A stretch of DNA of 64,000 nt. It comes from Bacteroidales bacterium (lineage in GTDB: Bacteria; Bacteroidota; Bacteroidia; Bacteroidales; UBA4417). Location: positions 1 to 64,000 of the forward strand of contig JADJGZ010000020.1 of the NCBI GenBank assembly GCA_016707785.1. The letters run 5' to 3'. The notes under the pieces were generated by a model that saw only the letters and a list, made by a program, of their open reading frames with translations, made no database searches and was not told where the DNA came from. Made by a program: the position numbers and the translations under genes. Every line of letters begins with the position of its first letter. Position 1 is the first letter of the stretch. Below, in pieces: positions 52,638 to 62,721 of the stretch.

Positions 52638-53384
52638 CTATAGTTGACCTTTGATCCATTCATATCCTTTTTCCTCCAGTTCCAGAGCAAGTTCCTTACC
52701 ACCACTTTTCACAATTCGTCCGTCGAACAGCACATGGACTACATCAGGAACTATGTATTCAAGCAGTCGCTGATAGTGTGTTATCACGATAGTAGCATTT
52801 TCTTTTGTGCGCAGTTTATTAACTCCTGTGGCCACAATACGAAGAGCATCGATATCGAGGCCTGAATCTGTTTCATCTAAAATGGCCAATGTAGGTTCGA
52901 GCATTGCCATCTGGAAAATTTCATTCTTCTTTTTTTCCCCGCCTGAGAAGCCCTCATTCACGGAGCGATTAGCAAGTTTATCCTGCAATTCAAGTAGCTT
53001 CTTCTTTTCTTCCATCCTGGCAAGGAATTCTTTGGCAGGAATCGGATCCAAACCCCTGTATTTCCTTTGCTCATTAATGGCAGTACGCAGGAAATTGGTG
53101 ATAGAAACTCCCGGGATTTCCACCGGGTATTGAAACCCAAGGAATATTCCTTCACAGGCGCGTTCTTCGGTTGAAAGGCCCATAAGATCCAGCCCTTTAA
53201 AAGTGATTTCACCACTGGTTACTTCATAACCTTGCCTCCCGGCAATAACATAGGATAAAGTACTCTTACCGGTTCCATTTGGTCCCATGATGGCATGTAC
53301 TTCTCCGGCATTCACTTCCAGGTTCACCCCTTTCAAAATTTCCTTCCCATTAATGGAAGCTGACAGATTCTTGATTGTAAGCAT
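52638..53384 (-). CDS. sufC: Fe-S assembly ATPase SufC
   Basis: The 248-residue ABC-type ATPase has Walker A 'GPNGTGKST' (about 35-43), a Q-loop in 'FLGFQYPVEIPG', the SufC-type signature 'FSGGEKKKNE' (about 148-157) and Walker B 'LAILDETDSGLD'. It forms the SufBCD complex on which clusters are built. It is separated from sufB by 235 bases of AT-rich sequence with short repeats of TCAAATTCT/TCAAATTTT, a gap wide enough for an extra promoter. Confidence 0.95.
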   Translation of the reverse strand: MLTIKNLSASINGKEILKGVNLEVNAGEVHAIMGPNGTGKSTLSYVIAGRQGYEVTSGEITFKGLDLMGLSTEERACEGIFLGFQYPVEIPGVSITNFLRTAINEQRKYRGLDPIPAKEFLARMEEKKKLLELQDKLANRSVNEGFSGGEKKKNEIFQMAMLEPTLAILDETDSGLDIDALRIVATGVNKLRTKENATIVITHYQRLLEYIVPDVVHVLFDGRIVKSGGKELALELEEKGYEWIKGQL

Positions 53385-53619
53385 GTATTTTTTACTTATC
53401 AGTTGTTTGTGTGATTAATCGTTGGCTGAAGTCAAATTTAAAGCCTGAAATCAGGACTGTTTGTCAGCTGCAGGATTGGTGATATGGAGATTTAGAGAAC
53501 ATTTTGACTGCTTAATTTGAAGGTGGATACCAAGATGAAAAATCAGTCCTAACATTATCGCCTCTCACTTGAGTTTGTATTTTCAAATTCTCAAATTTTC
53601 AAATTCTTTTTATTAGTCT

Positions 53620-55068
53620 TTATCCAACGCTACCTTCAAGACTTATCGCCAGTAATTTCTGGGCTTCAACAGCAAATTCCATCGGCAGGTGTTGCAGGAC
53701 TTCCTTGGCATATCCATTTACGATAAGTCCAATAGCACTTTCAGTACTGATTCCTCTCTGGTTACAATAGAAAAGCTGGTCATCAGAAATTTTGGAAGTA
53801 GTGGCTTCATGCTCAATTATTGAACTCTGGTTTTCGGCCTTGATATATGGGTAGGTATGAGCGCCACACTTATCCCCTAAAAGCAATGAATCGCACTGCG
53901 AAAAATTCCTGGAGTTTTCTGCACGTTTGATAATCTTGACCAATCCGCGGTAACTGTTATTGCTTTTACCGGCAGAAATTCCCTTTGAAATGATGGTACT
54001 CCTGGTATTTCTGCCAAGGTGCATCATCTTGGTCCCTGTATCGGCCTGCTGGTAGTTATTCGTGACTGCTACTGAGTAGAATTCCCCGACAGAGTAGTCA
54101 CCCATGAGTACAACACTTGGGTACTTCCAGGTAATGGCTGAGCCTGTTTCCACCTGCGTCCAGGAAATCTTGGAATGACTACCCTTACACATACCGCGCT
54201 TGGTAACAAAGTTATAGATGCCACCAAGTCCTTCTTTATTTCCGGGATACCAGTTCTGAACAGTGCTGTATTTCACTTCGGCATCCTTCATTGCAATAAT
54301 CTCGACTATGGCAGCATGCAATTGATTTTCGTCCCTCATCGGGGCAGTGCATCCTTCCATATAGGAAACATAGGCTCCTTCATCAGCAACAATCAGGGTG
54401 CGTTCAAATTGTCCGGTATTAGCTGCATTGATCCTGAAATAAGTTGAAAGTTCAATGGGGCAACGTACACCTTTTGGAACATAGCAGAATGATCCGTCAC
54501 TGAACACCGCTGAATTGAGCGCGGCAAAATAATTATCAGTATATGGTACAACACTTGCCATATATTGCCTGACAAGGTCCGGATGGTTCTGAACCGCATC
54601 ACTGAATGAACAAAAGATGATCCCATATTTGGAAAGGGTATCCGTGAAAGTAGTTTTGACAGAAACACTATCAATGACAGCATCAACCGCAACGCCACTT
54701 AAACGCTTTTGTTCTTCGAGTGAAATTCCCAGTTTATTGAATGTATCAAGTAATTCAGGATCAACCTCATCAAGGCTTTTCAGCTCCTTTTTACGTTTAG
54801 GAGCTGCATAATAAATGATATCCTGGTAATCAATCGGGGGATGATGAAGGTGAGCCCAATCAGGTTCTGTGAGAGTGATCCAGTGTCTATAAGCCTTCAA
54901 TCGGAATTCAAGCAACCACTCAGGTTCTTTCTTCTTAATGGATATATAACGAACCGTATCTTCACTCAGCCCACGCGGGGCTGTCTCCATCTCAATATCC
55001 GTATAAAAACCGTACTTATACTCCCCTTGGGTTACTTCTTCCAGTATGTTATTTTGATCCTTTTCCAT
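53620..55068 (-). CDS. sufB: Fe-S assembly scaffold protein SufB
   Basis: The 482-residue protein has the SufB hallmarks 'KYGIIFCSFSDAVQNHPDLVRQYMASVVPYTDNYFAALNSAVFSDGSFCYVPKGVRCPIELSTYFRIN' and the C-terminal 'CGAHTYPYIKAENQSSIIEHEATTSKISDDQLFYCNQRGIS'. The Cys and the Glu/His residues that hold the new cluster are present. As first gene of sufBCDSE-T it fixes the operon order normal for Bacteroidota. Confidence 0.96.
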   Translation of the reverse strand: MEKDQNNILEEVTQGEYKYGFYTDIEMETAPRGLSEDTVRYISIKKKEPEWLLEFRLKAYRHWITLTEPDWAHLHHPPIDYQDIIYYAAPKRKKELKSLDEVDPELLDTFNKLGISLEEQKRLSGVAVDAVIDSVSVKTTFTDTLSKYGIIFCSFSDAVQNHPDLVRQYMASVVPYTDNYFAALNSAVFSDGSFCYVPKGVRCPIELSTYFRINAANTGQFERTLIVADEGAYVSYMEGCTAPMRDENQLHAAIVEIIAMKDAEVKYSTVQNWYPGNKEGLGGIYNFVTKRGMCKGSHSKISWTQVETGSAITWKYPSVVLMGDYSVGEFYSVAVTNNYQQADTGTKMMHLGRNTRSTIISKGISAGKSNNSYRGLVKIIKRAENSRNFSQCDSLLLGDKCGAHTYPYIKAENQSSIIEHEATTSKISDDQLFYCNQRGISTESAIGLIVNGYAKEVLQHLPMEFAVEAQKLLAISLEGSVG

Positions 55069-55126
55069 GGCACAGGAATAATCCCGAAACAGTTATTTGG
55101 TTTTAGTTTAAATAAAAACTGTCGGG

Positions 55127-55134
55127 CAAAATTA
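55127..55134 (-). promoter_or_regulatory. -7 promoter element of the suf operon
   Basis: On the minus strand TAATTTTG matches TAnnTTTG, about 60 bases upstream of the sufB ATG. An upstream TTG (plus-strand CAA at 55150-55152) is 15 bases away, a little closer than usual. Confidence 0.5.
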
Positions 55135-55340
55135 GCAATTAAACCCTAACAACGCATGAACTGCTGCTAGATATTTAACAACTACACAACATTTTAGTTC
55201 GTCCTGAAATATACCAATAAAGATATCCGGTACTTAATTATGTGTTTCATACATGATTAAGTGATTTCAGAGCGGATGATTTCAGATAAAATCTGCTCAA
55301 AAAGTATTTGACAGTCTATGAAAAGACCTCAGAAAATATA

Positions 55341-58190
55341 TTAATGCATATGCGGACCATCTGGCGGTCTGCCATCATAACGGCCATCAAAGCGCCGCTC
55401 ATTGGACTCAGGTGCCTTACCGGTGAAATTCCTCAGGTTATAGGTAAAAGAGAGCATAAAATACTGGCGCAAAACAACTGTATTGGCATCCTCAATATAG
55501 GTATCTGTCACAGTCCGGGTCAGACTCTTATTCTGATCCAGGATATCATAGCAGGATAGCTTTATTTCTCCTGATTTCTTCTTGAACAGTTTCTTCCCAA
55601 GGTTGAAATTCCATAATGTGTACCGATCCTGGAAATCGGAAGAGAGACCGCTATATTGCTGATAAGTCAAACTATTCTGAAAAAAGAACCCTTTCCAGAA
55701 TTCCCAGTTGAACTGGACGGACCCGATCTGGAAAAAGTAATTATTATCAAGATCAGGTTGCAAAGTATTTTCTACCAGGTTATAATTCAGGTTGTAGGTG
55801 AATGTAAAATCAACCTTTTCATTGATATTGCTGCTGAGTACAGCGCCTAAATTGAGTCCGTAAGTATTTGAAGTGTTTGCCAGTGCATTGATCAAACTGG
55901 GAAGCCGGTTGTAGCTCACCCCTGTATTAAAATTCAGGTTACTTCTGATGGGTTTCACCGGGAATCCGAAAGTAAACAATGCCCTGGTATTCCATGCTCC
56001 ATCCAGGTTTTGCGGAATGGTGAGTTGTGAACCTTTTTTCACTTCCTGCCCATTCACCAATGTATCATTGAATGCAACCAGCGTTGAATTCCCGATATAA
56101 TCCTGGGTCATCTGGAAAAAAAGCATGGCAAAAAGATTCCTTGTCTTATCCTGGTTGGAATGAGAGAACCGGGTAGTCGCGAAATGTCTTACCTCCTGGT
56201 TCAGACCGGGGTTCCCGGTAGATAACAGTACCGGGTTTGAATTGTCGAGTACCCTTTGAAGCTGAGAAGTAGATGGTGCATTTGTACTGGCCCTGTATAT
56301 CAGTCTGAGGTTAGTGACTTTTGAGAATTTATAGTTAACCATCAGGTTGGGCAGAATCGAATTGAACCCTACCTGTGTGGAATCTGCTAATGGGAAGCTG
56401 GTATTACCTTTGAGGTCAGCATATTGATAGGTTATGCCTGCATTCAGATTCATCTTCTCAGTCTGATAGAGATAACCTGTCCCAAGGCGATGCGTAAGGT
56501 ATTCGTTGTCATAAATACTGGAAAGCAATGTATCGAATAAGGAATATTCCAATTGGTCACTGGCATAGTTATAGGTCTTCTTATCATTATCATTCTGTGA
56601 CCAGGCAATATTATAATTCAATTGTACCTGGCTGTTTTTTCCAACAGGCTCTGTATAAACAAGATTGGATGACAGGCTTAGTCCATTGGTCAAAGACTTT
56701 CCAAACTGGTTTACCGTATCATTGGAAGAACCGGCTTGTTGCTGATAGTATATGCTTCGTGTATCTACATAATTTTCACGATACCTGTTGGAAACGCCTG
56801 TCCCAAGGTTGATAGAAACAGTCCGTCCCTTCTTCAGAAATTTATGACGATAAAGCAATTCGTTGTTGAAATTATATCCATCGGCCAGGCTTTCATTATT
56901 ATTTGACGAGGTATTCAGCAGATTTTCAGGCAGGTATAAAGGCTCACCGGCAGTACTTGCCCCGGAAAAGCTATTGGATTGATTATCCTGTATGCTGAGC
57001 CGGGGTGTTAAGATGATCGAGTTATTGGAATCAGGATTGTATTCCACCCTTAAATTTAGCCGATGATTGGTATTATCAGTCCTTGAATTGCTTGACTCTT
57101 TGTAGTAGCGGGTATTTTCTCCCCCCAGGATGTACTGCCGGTTGATCAGCTTATCAGTGGATGTGATACCATTATTCAGGAAATAACTGACATTGAAGGA
57201 AATCTTCTTACCCCATGCATCTGTATAATTCACTCCAATGGCATTGGTACTGAATATTCCGCTCTGGGGGCCCATTTGAAAGTTCCCTCCTCCCATGCGT
57301 CCGCCTCCCATCCCGGGTTGCCTGCTATTCCCTGAACTCCCGATTACATCATCCGCTGAAAAATTCTGCTGATTTACGTTATTGCTCATCCCTAATAGGG
57401 TTATTCGCCTCTGGCCTTCAAAGAAATTAACATTCGCTCCCAGGAGATATCGGTCATCAGAGCCATACCCCGCGGAAAATTTTCCAAACTGCCCGGAATT
57501 CCTCGCATTCCTGGTGACAATATTCAATGTCTTTTGACCACTTCCATCATCAAAACCTGTCCATGCAGCCTGGTCAGAAAGTTTATCAAAGACCTGGATC
57601 TTATCCACCACTTCGGCGGGAAGGTTCTTCAAGGTTACTGAAGGATCTTCTCCAAAAAACTGTTTCCCATCCACCAGCACTTTTTTTACTTCTTCGCCAT
57701 GGGCTTTTACAGTTCCATTTTCAACAGTGATGCCCGGCATTTTTTTAATCAGGTCTTCTGTGGATGCATCCTGGGTTACTTTGAAAGCATCGGCATTGTA
57801 CTGGGTGGTATCACCCTTTTGTTCAGCCCTGACAGCCGTTCCCTGGATATCTATTTCCCCAAGACTGGTTGAAGCAGGTTTTAAAGAGATCTTTCCCAGG
57901 TTGGAACCCTTTCCGGTGCCAAATACCTGGGTGTATTTCTCAAAACCTATATAGGTTACCTCCAGCCGATAAGGCCCTTTCTGAACTTTCTCAAAACTGA
58001 AATCTCCTTCCCTGAGACTGCTGGAATAACGAAACTGGGTAGTATCCTTCATACTTACCAGTTTAATGGTAGCACCCACTAAAGGCTTTTGGTCTTCCTG
58101 GTTTAACAGGATCCCTGAAACAGTGAATTCCTGTGCCAGTAATCCTTGTGCAAATATGGAGAGAAGCAGGGAGAGAAGCAGGTTTTTCAT
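55341..58190 (-). CDS. Outer-membrane beta-barrel receptor with carboxypeptidase-regulatory N-terminus (TonB-receptor-like)
   Basis: The 949-residue protein has a signal peptide and a CarboxypepD_reg-like domain ('FTVSGILLNQEDQKPLVGATIKLV', about 22-100). A plug-like domain follows ('DLIKKMPGITVENGTVKAHGEEVKKVLVDGKQFFGEDP', about 145-185), then a large barrel. This is the Bacteroidota outer-membrane beta-barrel family (OMP_b-brl_3). A Gly/Met-rich stretch sits near residue 300 ('QPGMGGGRMGGGNFQMG'). The C-terminal tail 'RFDGRYDGRPPDGPHMH' is rich in His, Met, Asp and Gly. No SusD partner is present. Metal binding by the Met/His segments is a guess. Confidence 0.85.
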   Translation of the reverse strand: MKNLLLSLLLSIFAQGLLAQEFTVSGILLNQEDQKPLVGATIKLVSMKDTTQFRYSSSLREGDFSFEKVQKGPYRLEVTYIGFEKYTQVFGTGKGSNLGKISLKPASTSLGEIDIQGTAVRAEQKGDTTQYNADAFKVTQDASTEDLIKKMPGITVENGTVKAHGEEVKKVLVDGKQFFGEDPSVTLKNLPAEVVDKIQVFDKLSDQAAWTGFDDGSGQKTLNIVTRNARNSGQFGKFSAGYGSDDRYLLGANVNFFEGQRRITLLGMSNNVNQQNFSADDVIGSSGNSRQPGMGGGRMGGGNFQMGPQSGIFSTNAIGVNYTDAWGKKISFNVSYFLNNGITSTDKLINRQYILGGENTRYYKESSNSRTDNTNHRLNLRVEYNPDSNNSIILTPRLSIQDNQSNSFSGASTAGEPLYLPENLLNTSSNNNESLADGYNFNNELLYRHKFLKKGRTVSINLGTGVSNRYRENYVDTRSIYYQQQAGSSNDTVNQFGKSLTNGLSLSSNLVYTEPVGKNSQVQLNYNIAWSQNDNDKKTYNYASDQLEYSLFDTLLSSIYDNEYLTHRLGTGYLYQTEKMNLNAGITYQYADLKGNTSFPLADSTQVGFNSILPNLMVNYKFSKVTNLRLIYRASTNAPSTSQLQRVLDNSNPVLLSTGNPGLNQEVRHFATTRFSHSNQDKTRNLFAMLFFQMTQDYIGNSTLVAFNDTLVNGQEVKKGSQLTIPQNLDGAWNTRALFTFGFPVKPIRSNLNFNTGVSYNRLPSLINALANTSNTYGLNLGAVLSSNINEKVDFTFTYNLNYNLVENTLQPDLDNNYFFQIGSVQFNWEFWKGFFFQNSLTYQQYSGLSSDFQDRYTLWNFNLGKKLFKKKSGEIKLSCYDILDQNKSLTRTVTDTYIEDANTVVLRQYFMLSFTYNLRNFTGKAPESNERRFDGRYDGRPPDGPHMH

Positions 58191-58398
58191 CTTTTACTGA
58201 CAATATTGATTTCGAACAATAAGGTTACTTTCGTTAGATCGGTTTTTAGGTGCAGGGATTAATGTTCAGAAAACTTTTTCTATACACTTTCTTACAATCT
58301 GTATTCTTTTCGATGCCAAAATTACTATCTATCCTGACTTATAAAGGAAATTGGAATAATTTAGTTTAGAATCAGTATAAAAACTATCTTGCTTCATG

Positions 58399-58406
58399 TA
58401 CTTTTG
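58399..58406 (+). promoter_or_regulatory. -7 promoter element of thiL
   Basis: TACTTTTG matches TAnnTTTG and lies 15 bases before the ATG at 58422. It supports that start over the in-frame ATG at 58389, which lies upstream of the element. Confidence 0.45.
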
Positions 58407-58421
58407 CACAAAAATAGAGAC

Positions 58422-59468
58422 ATGCTTGAAAATCCAGGTCCCAAACGGACTGAACTTAGTGAATTGGGCGAATTCGGACTGATCAGCCATCTTACTTCCG
58501 GTATCGATATTATAAATCCCTCTACCATCAAAGGCATCGGGGATGATGCCGCTGTTCTTGACAATGGTAATAAACTCACCCTTGTCTCTACAGACCTGCT
58601 TGTTGAAGGGGTACATTTCGACCTTGCCTATACCCCACTTAAACACCTGGGATATAAAGCGGCGGCTGTCAATTTCTCCGATATCGCCGCTATGAATGGC
58701 ACACCTACGCAACTTTATATAGGTTTATCCGTATCAAACCGATTCCCCCTGGAAGCGTTGGAAGAATTATATGAAGGAATTAAACTTGCCTGTGCTAAAT
58801 ATAAGGTCGACCTGGCTGGCGGGGATACCACTTCCAGCAAAAGTGGGTTGATCCTGGCAATGACAGTGACAGGAGTGGTAGAAAAAGAAAATGTAGTTTA
58901 CAGAAATACCGCTAAGGAGAATGAACTCATTTGTGTAACAGGAGATCTGGGGTCTGCCTACCTTGGATTGCTTTTACTTGAACGGGAAAAACAGGTTTTC
59001 ATGGCTGACCCTAACATGCAACCTGATCTGGAAGGCAATGATTACATCCTTGAGCGGCAGTTGAAACCGGAACCCCGGATGGATATTATCAGAAAACTGG
59101 CTGAAGCAGGTATAAAACCGGGATCGATGATTGACATCAGCGATGGGCTGGCATCAGAAATCCTTCATATATGTAATGATTCAGGCGTGGGATGCAGGAT
59201 CTATGAAGAGAAAATCCCGATTGATGTTTCCACCGCTACTATGGCAACTGAGTTTAATATCCAGCCTGTTACAGCAGCAATGAATGGCGGGGAAGATTAT
59301 GAACTTCTTTTTACTATTCCTATGAGCGATCTTGACAAGATAAACCAGTTCAAGGATATCAGTGTAATCGGACATATTACTGACGCTGCTTCTGGCTGTG
59401 GACTTGTGAGTCATGATGGTGTGCTGATTGAAATTACTGCCCAGGGGTTTAATCATATGACAAGCTAG
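58422..59468 (+). CDS. thiL: Thiamine-monophosphate kinase
   Basis: The protein has about 348 residues. ThiL phosphorylates thiamine monophosphate to the diphosphate cofactor. The motifs 'TIKGIGDDAAVLD' (metal and ATP site), 'STDLLVEGVHFDLAYTPLKHLGYKAAAVNFSDIAAMNGTP' and 'LAGGDTTSS' are clear, as is 'SMIDISDGLASEILHIC'. I chose the start at 58422 (MLENPGPKRTELSELGEFGLI) because family members begin with this short acidic and Gly-rich region. Confidence 0.95.
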   Translation: MLENPGPKRTELSELGEFGLISHLTSGIDIINPSTIKGIGDDAAVLDNGNKLTLVSTDLLVEGVHFDLAYTPLKHLGYKAAAVNFSDIAAMNGTPTQLYIGLSVSNRFPLEALEELYEGIKLACAKYKVDLAGGDTTSSKSGLILAMTVTGVVEKENVVYRNTAKENELICVTGDLGSAYLGLLLLEREKQVFMADPNMQPDLEGNDYILERQLKPEPRMDIIRKLAEAGIKPGSMIDISDGLASEILHICNDSGVGCRIYEEKIPIDVSTATMATEFNIQPVTAAMNGGEDYELLFTIPMSDLDKINQFKDISVIGHITDAASGCGLVSHDGVLIEITAQGFNHMTS

Positions 59469-59551
59469 AAGAATTCCCTTTTCAACCCGACACTTATCTT
59501 GTCACATTATTTAATTCAGCCGCCAAACATTGATGAATTAATTTCATCCCT

Positions 59552-61372
59552 ATGCCTCCCAACTCCATAAAGCTGTCAAATATCATAAAGGACCTCCCCG
59601 ACAGGGCAGGGGTGTACCAGTATTATGATAAGGATGACAAGCTTCTGTATATAGGCAAGGCGAAGAATCTGAAGAAACGGGTTTCATCGTATTTTACCAG
59701 GGATGGATCTTTGATCGGAAAGGTGAAAGTATTGGTCCAGAAAATCGAGGATATCCGGTTTATAGTTGTGGATACGGAATTGGATGCCCTTTTACTCGAG
59801 AATAACCTGATCAAGAAGTACCAGCCTCGCTATAATGTGATGCTGAAGGATGATAAAACCTATCCCTGGATTATTATCAAGAATGAACCTTTTCCAAGGG
59901 TTTTTTCTACCCGTCACCGGATGAAGGATGGTTCTGATTATTTCGGACCGTATGCCAGCGGGAAAATGATGTCAACGGTTCTTGACCTGGTCCGACAGTT
60001 ATATCCGTTGCGAACCTGTAATCTAAATCTTAGCCAGGCCAATATCAATAAAAACAAGTACAAAGTATGCCTGGAATATCATATAGGTAATTGCCTGGGT
60101 CCCTGTGAGGGCCTGGAATCAGAAGAGGAATACCAGGTGAGGCTCCATGAGATCCGTAACATAATTAAAGGAAATATTTCCACTGTCAGGCAGCAACTCA
60201 CCGAATTAATGAAGGAATATGCCGGCAATTATGAATACGAAAAAGCCCAGCTGGTAAAAGAAAAGATTGAACTCCTGGAACGATACCAGAGTAAATCATC
60301 TGTTGTAAATCCTTCCATTCATAATGTAGATGTATTCACTTTTTGTGAAGATGCGGGTAGCGGCTATGTAAATTTCATGAAGGTTGTGAGTGGCTGCATC
60401 ATCCAGGCGCATACCGTGGAACTAAAGAAAAAGCTGGATGAGAGTCCGCAGGAATTGCTTACCATGGCTATGGCTGAGTTGCGACTGCGTTTTGAATCTG
60501 ATGCCAAAGAGGTTATTGTCTCTTTCCTTCCGGAGGTTGAAATCCCCGGTGTAACATTTACCGTTCCTATCCGTGGAGATAAAAAAGCGCTCATCGAATT
60601 AAGTGAGAGGAATGCCAGGTTTTTTATGCTCGAAAAACACAAGCAGATGGAACGTGTTGATCCTGAGCGCCACAGTAAAAGGATCATGGAGCAGATGAAA
60701 AAAGATCTCAGGCTCAAAGATGAACCTCACAGGATTGATTGCTTCGACAATTCAAACATACAGGGTGCCTATCCTGTTGCGGCAATGGTTGTTTTCACCG
60801 AAGGGAAACCCAACAAACAGGAATACCGGCACTTTAACATCAAAACTGTTGAAGGACCGAACGATTTCGCTTCCATGGAGGAGGTAATTTTCAGGAGATA
60901 CAAGAGAGTGCTGGAAGAAAACCAGCCCTTGCCACAGCTGATTGTTATTGATGGTGGGAAAGGGCAGTTGAGTTCAGCGATAACCAGCCTCGAAAAACTG
61001 GGGTTGAGAGGTAAAATTGATGTGATAGGCATTGCAAAACGATTAGAGGAAATTTATTACCCGGGCGATTCACTGCCTCTATATATTGACAAGAAATCCG
61101 AAACATTGCGTATCATTCAGCAGATCAGGGATGAAGCACATCGTTTCGGGATCACTCATCACAGGCAAAGAAGGGAAAAGGGCACAATCAGGACACAGCT
61201 TACCGGCATTGATGGAATTGGAGAGAATACTGCCCAGGCATTGTTACGGAAGTTTAAAAGTGTGAAAAATATTCAGAAAGCCAGTGAACAGGAAATTCAG
61301 GCAGTAGTTGGAAAAGCGAAAACAGCTATTATCCTGGAATATTTCAGGAAAAACGAAAAACCAGAGTCTTAG
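59552..61372 (+). CDS. uvrC: Excinuclease ABC subunit C
   Basis: This 606-residue protein makes both cuts in nucleotide excision repair. The N-terminal GIY-YIG domain is 'GVYQYYDKDDKLLYIGKAKNLKKRVSSYF' (about 20-48). A UVR motif is near 213-240, and the RNase H-like second nuclease has 'DCFDNSNIQGAYPVAAMVVF' and 'LIVIDGGKGQLSSA'. The C-terminal double helix-hairpin-helix ('LTGIDGIGENTAQALLRKFKSVKNIQKAS') binds DNA. It is full length, and the four Cys near 'CNLNLSQ...CLEYHIGNCLGPC' are present. Confidence 0.97.
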   Translation: MPPNSIKLSNIIKDLPDRAGVYQYYDKDDKLLYIGKAKNLKKRVSSYFTRDGSLIGKVKVLVQKIEDIRFIVVDTELDALLLENNLIKKYQPRYNVMLKDDKTYPWIIIKNEPFPRVFSTRHRMKDGSDYFGPYASGKMMSTVLDLVRQLYPLRTCNLNLSQANINKNKYKVCLEYHIGNCLGPCEGLESEEEYQVRLHEIRNIIKGNISTVRQQLTELMKEYAGNYEYEKAQLVKEKIELLERYQSKSSVVNPSIHNVDVFTFCEDAGSGYVNFMKVVSGCIIQAHTVELKKKLDESPQELLTMAMAELRLRFESDAKEVIVSFLPEVEIPGVTFTVPIRGDKKALIELSERNARFFMLEKHKQMERVDPERHSKRIMEQMKKDLRLKDEPHRIDCFDNSNIQGAYPVAAMVVFTEGKPNKQEYRHFNIKTVEGPNDFASMEEVIFRRYKRVLEENQPLPQLIVIDGGKGQLSSAITSLEKLGLRGKIDVIGIAKRLEEIYYPGDSLPLYIDKKSETLRIIQQIRDEAHRFGITHHRQRREKGTIRTQLTGIDGIGENTAQALLRKFKSVKNIQKASEQEIQAVVGKAKTAIILEYFRKNEKPES

Positions 61373-61508
61373 AAACTTCTAAATTATCAATATGTAGTAC
61401 AATGAACAATGGTAAGATTAGAAAGTGGAACCATTAAGAGACCTTGACAATTGGATGACAAATCTCGGCAAAAAATAGCATTTTAGAATTTATTATAGAA
61501 AATGGGAT

Positions 61509-62498
61509 TCAGAATTTCATCGTCTGAAGTAAACGCTCATCTGAAATATCTGAACATTTAAAATGACCCAAAGGGCATTCTTTTTTCCCATGTACCCCAC
61601 ATGGACGACAGGGTAATTTTTCATCCACTTCAAGGATATAGGAAGTATCTGACAGAGGTCCAAACCCAAATTCAGGTGTTGTTGAGCAGAAAATTGCAGC
61701 AACAGGAGCATTCATTGCTGAAGCAATATGCAGCGGTGCAGAGTCATTGACATAATTCATTCTTGCAGCCGATATAAGTGCCGCCGATTGCAGGAAACTT
61801 AATTTCCCGGCTACAATCTCTATATTTCGTTTAGGACATTCTTCTCTTATAGTTTGGCATAAGGGGATGTCGTTTCCCGCACCCAAAAGGTAGATTGTGA
61901 GGTCTTCAGGTAGAAGTCTGATCAATTGTACCCACTTTTTTACAGGAAATTGTTTGGTAAGCCATACAGAAGCTGGCGCAATACAAACATACCCAAGTCC
62001 CGGTTTCACAACTTTATAATCATCAGCCGAAGGGTAAAGAACAGGTCTACGGACTTTCTCTTTGACAAGTTCACTAATCAGGGAAAGATTGCGGTCAACC
62101 TCATGACGTATTGCGCCATCCAGATTCCCATATGAATGTTTCACAGCTTTTGTGAAAAGAAACGAAAGTGGATTTTTATCAAATCCGATCTTTACTTTCC
62201 CTCCGGAGAGCACGGTCATAAGTCCGGTCGTGAAAAATCGCTGTAAATTGATGACATAATCGTATGATTCGGCCCTGATAGAGCGGATTATCCTCAACAG
62301 GTTGATATATTTCTGCTCCTTTTTATTGAAGACCCATACTTTTTCAATATAAGGATGAGCAGTCAGCAATGTTTCATTACCCTTTCGAAGAAGAAAATGG
62401 ATGGTACTATCGGGGTACTCTCTCCTGATAGATTCTACCAAAGGTGTGGCAAGGATCACATCTCCAATGAAGGCCGTTTGAATGATCAGAATCTTCAT
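61509..62498 (-). CDS. Glycosyltransferase family 9 (LPS heptosyltransferase-like)
   Basis: The 329-residue cytoplasmic GT-B enzyme opens 'MKILIIQTAFIGDVILATPLVESI', the GT9 N-terminal signature. It ends with the sugar-nucleotide region 'MNYVNDSAPLHIASAMNAPVAAIFCSTTPEFGFGP'. Two Cys close together in 'LPCRPCGVHGKKECPLGHFKC' are typical of the WaaF-like group. It probably adds a heptose or related sugar to the LPS core. The exact acceptor is unknown. Confidence 0.9.
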   Translation of the reverse strand: MKILIIQTAFIGDVILATPLVESIRREYPDSTIHFLLRKGNETLLTAHPYIEKVWVFNKKEQKYINLLRIIRSIRAESYDYVINLQRFFTTGLMTVLSGGKVKIGFDKNPLSFLFTKAVKHSYGNLDGAIRHEVDRNLSLISELVKEKVRRPVLYPSADDYKVVKPGLGYVCIAPASVWLTKQFPVKKWVQLIRLLPEDLTIYLLGAGNDIPLCQTIREECPKRNIEIVAGKLSFLQSAALISAARMNYVNDSAPLHIASAMNAPVAAIFCSTTPEFGFGPLSDTSYILEVDEKLPCRPCGVHGKKECPLGHFKCSDISDERLLQTMKF

Positions 62499-62533
62499 AA
62501 TAATCTACCCGAATAACAAGCGAATTCTGTCTC

Positions 62534-62541
62534 CAAAGATA
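62534..62541 (-). promoter_or_regulatory. -7 promoter element of the glycosyltransferase gene
   Basis: On the minus strand TATCTTTG matches TAnnTTTG and lies 35 bases before the ATG at 62498. No -33 TTG at usual spacing was seen. Confidence 0.45.
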
Positions 62542-62621
62542 CAGTAGTATAAGATTTGTTTAAACTGAATTTTTATGAAATCGCCCCAAAGGATTGGAAG
62601 TGCCCTTTGATGAAACCTATT

Positions 62622-62721
62622 GGGCGGGGGGGGGGAACCCCCCACCGCCCGGGGGGGGGGAGGGGGGGGGGGGGGGGGGGGGGGGGGAACCAGGGTTCAA
62701 AACCAGGGGGGGGGGGGGGGG
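62622..62721. repeat. About 100-bp G-rich low-complexity tract
   Basis: Several runs of G, the longest 26 in a row (62662-62687), are broken by AACCCCCCACCGCCC and AACCAGGGTTCAAAACCA. Such a tract is quite unlike the surrounding sequence. It is either a sequencing or assembly artefact or a G-quadruplex-forming microsatellite. Confidence 0.8.

Noticed and set aside
45557..61436. 15-bp word TAATGGTTCCACTTT shared, inverted, between intergenic sites 45557-45571 and 61422-61436
   Set aside because: A few 15-base matches are expected by chance in 64 kb, and the flanks do not extend the match.
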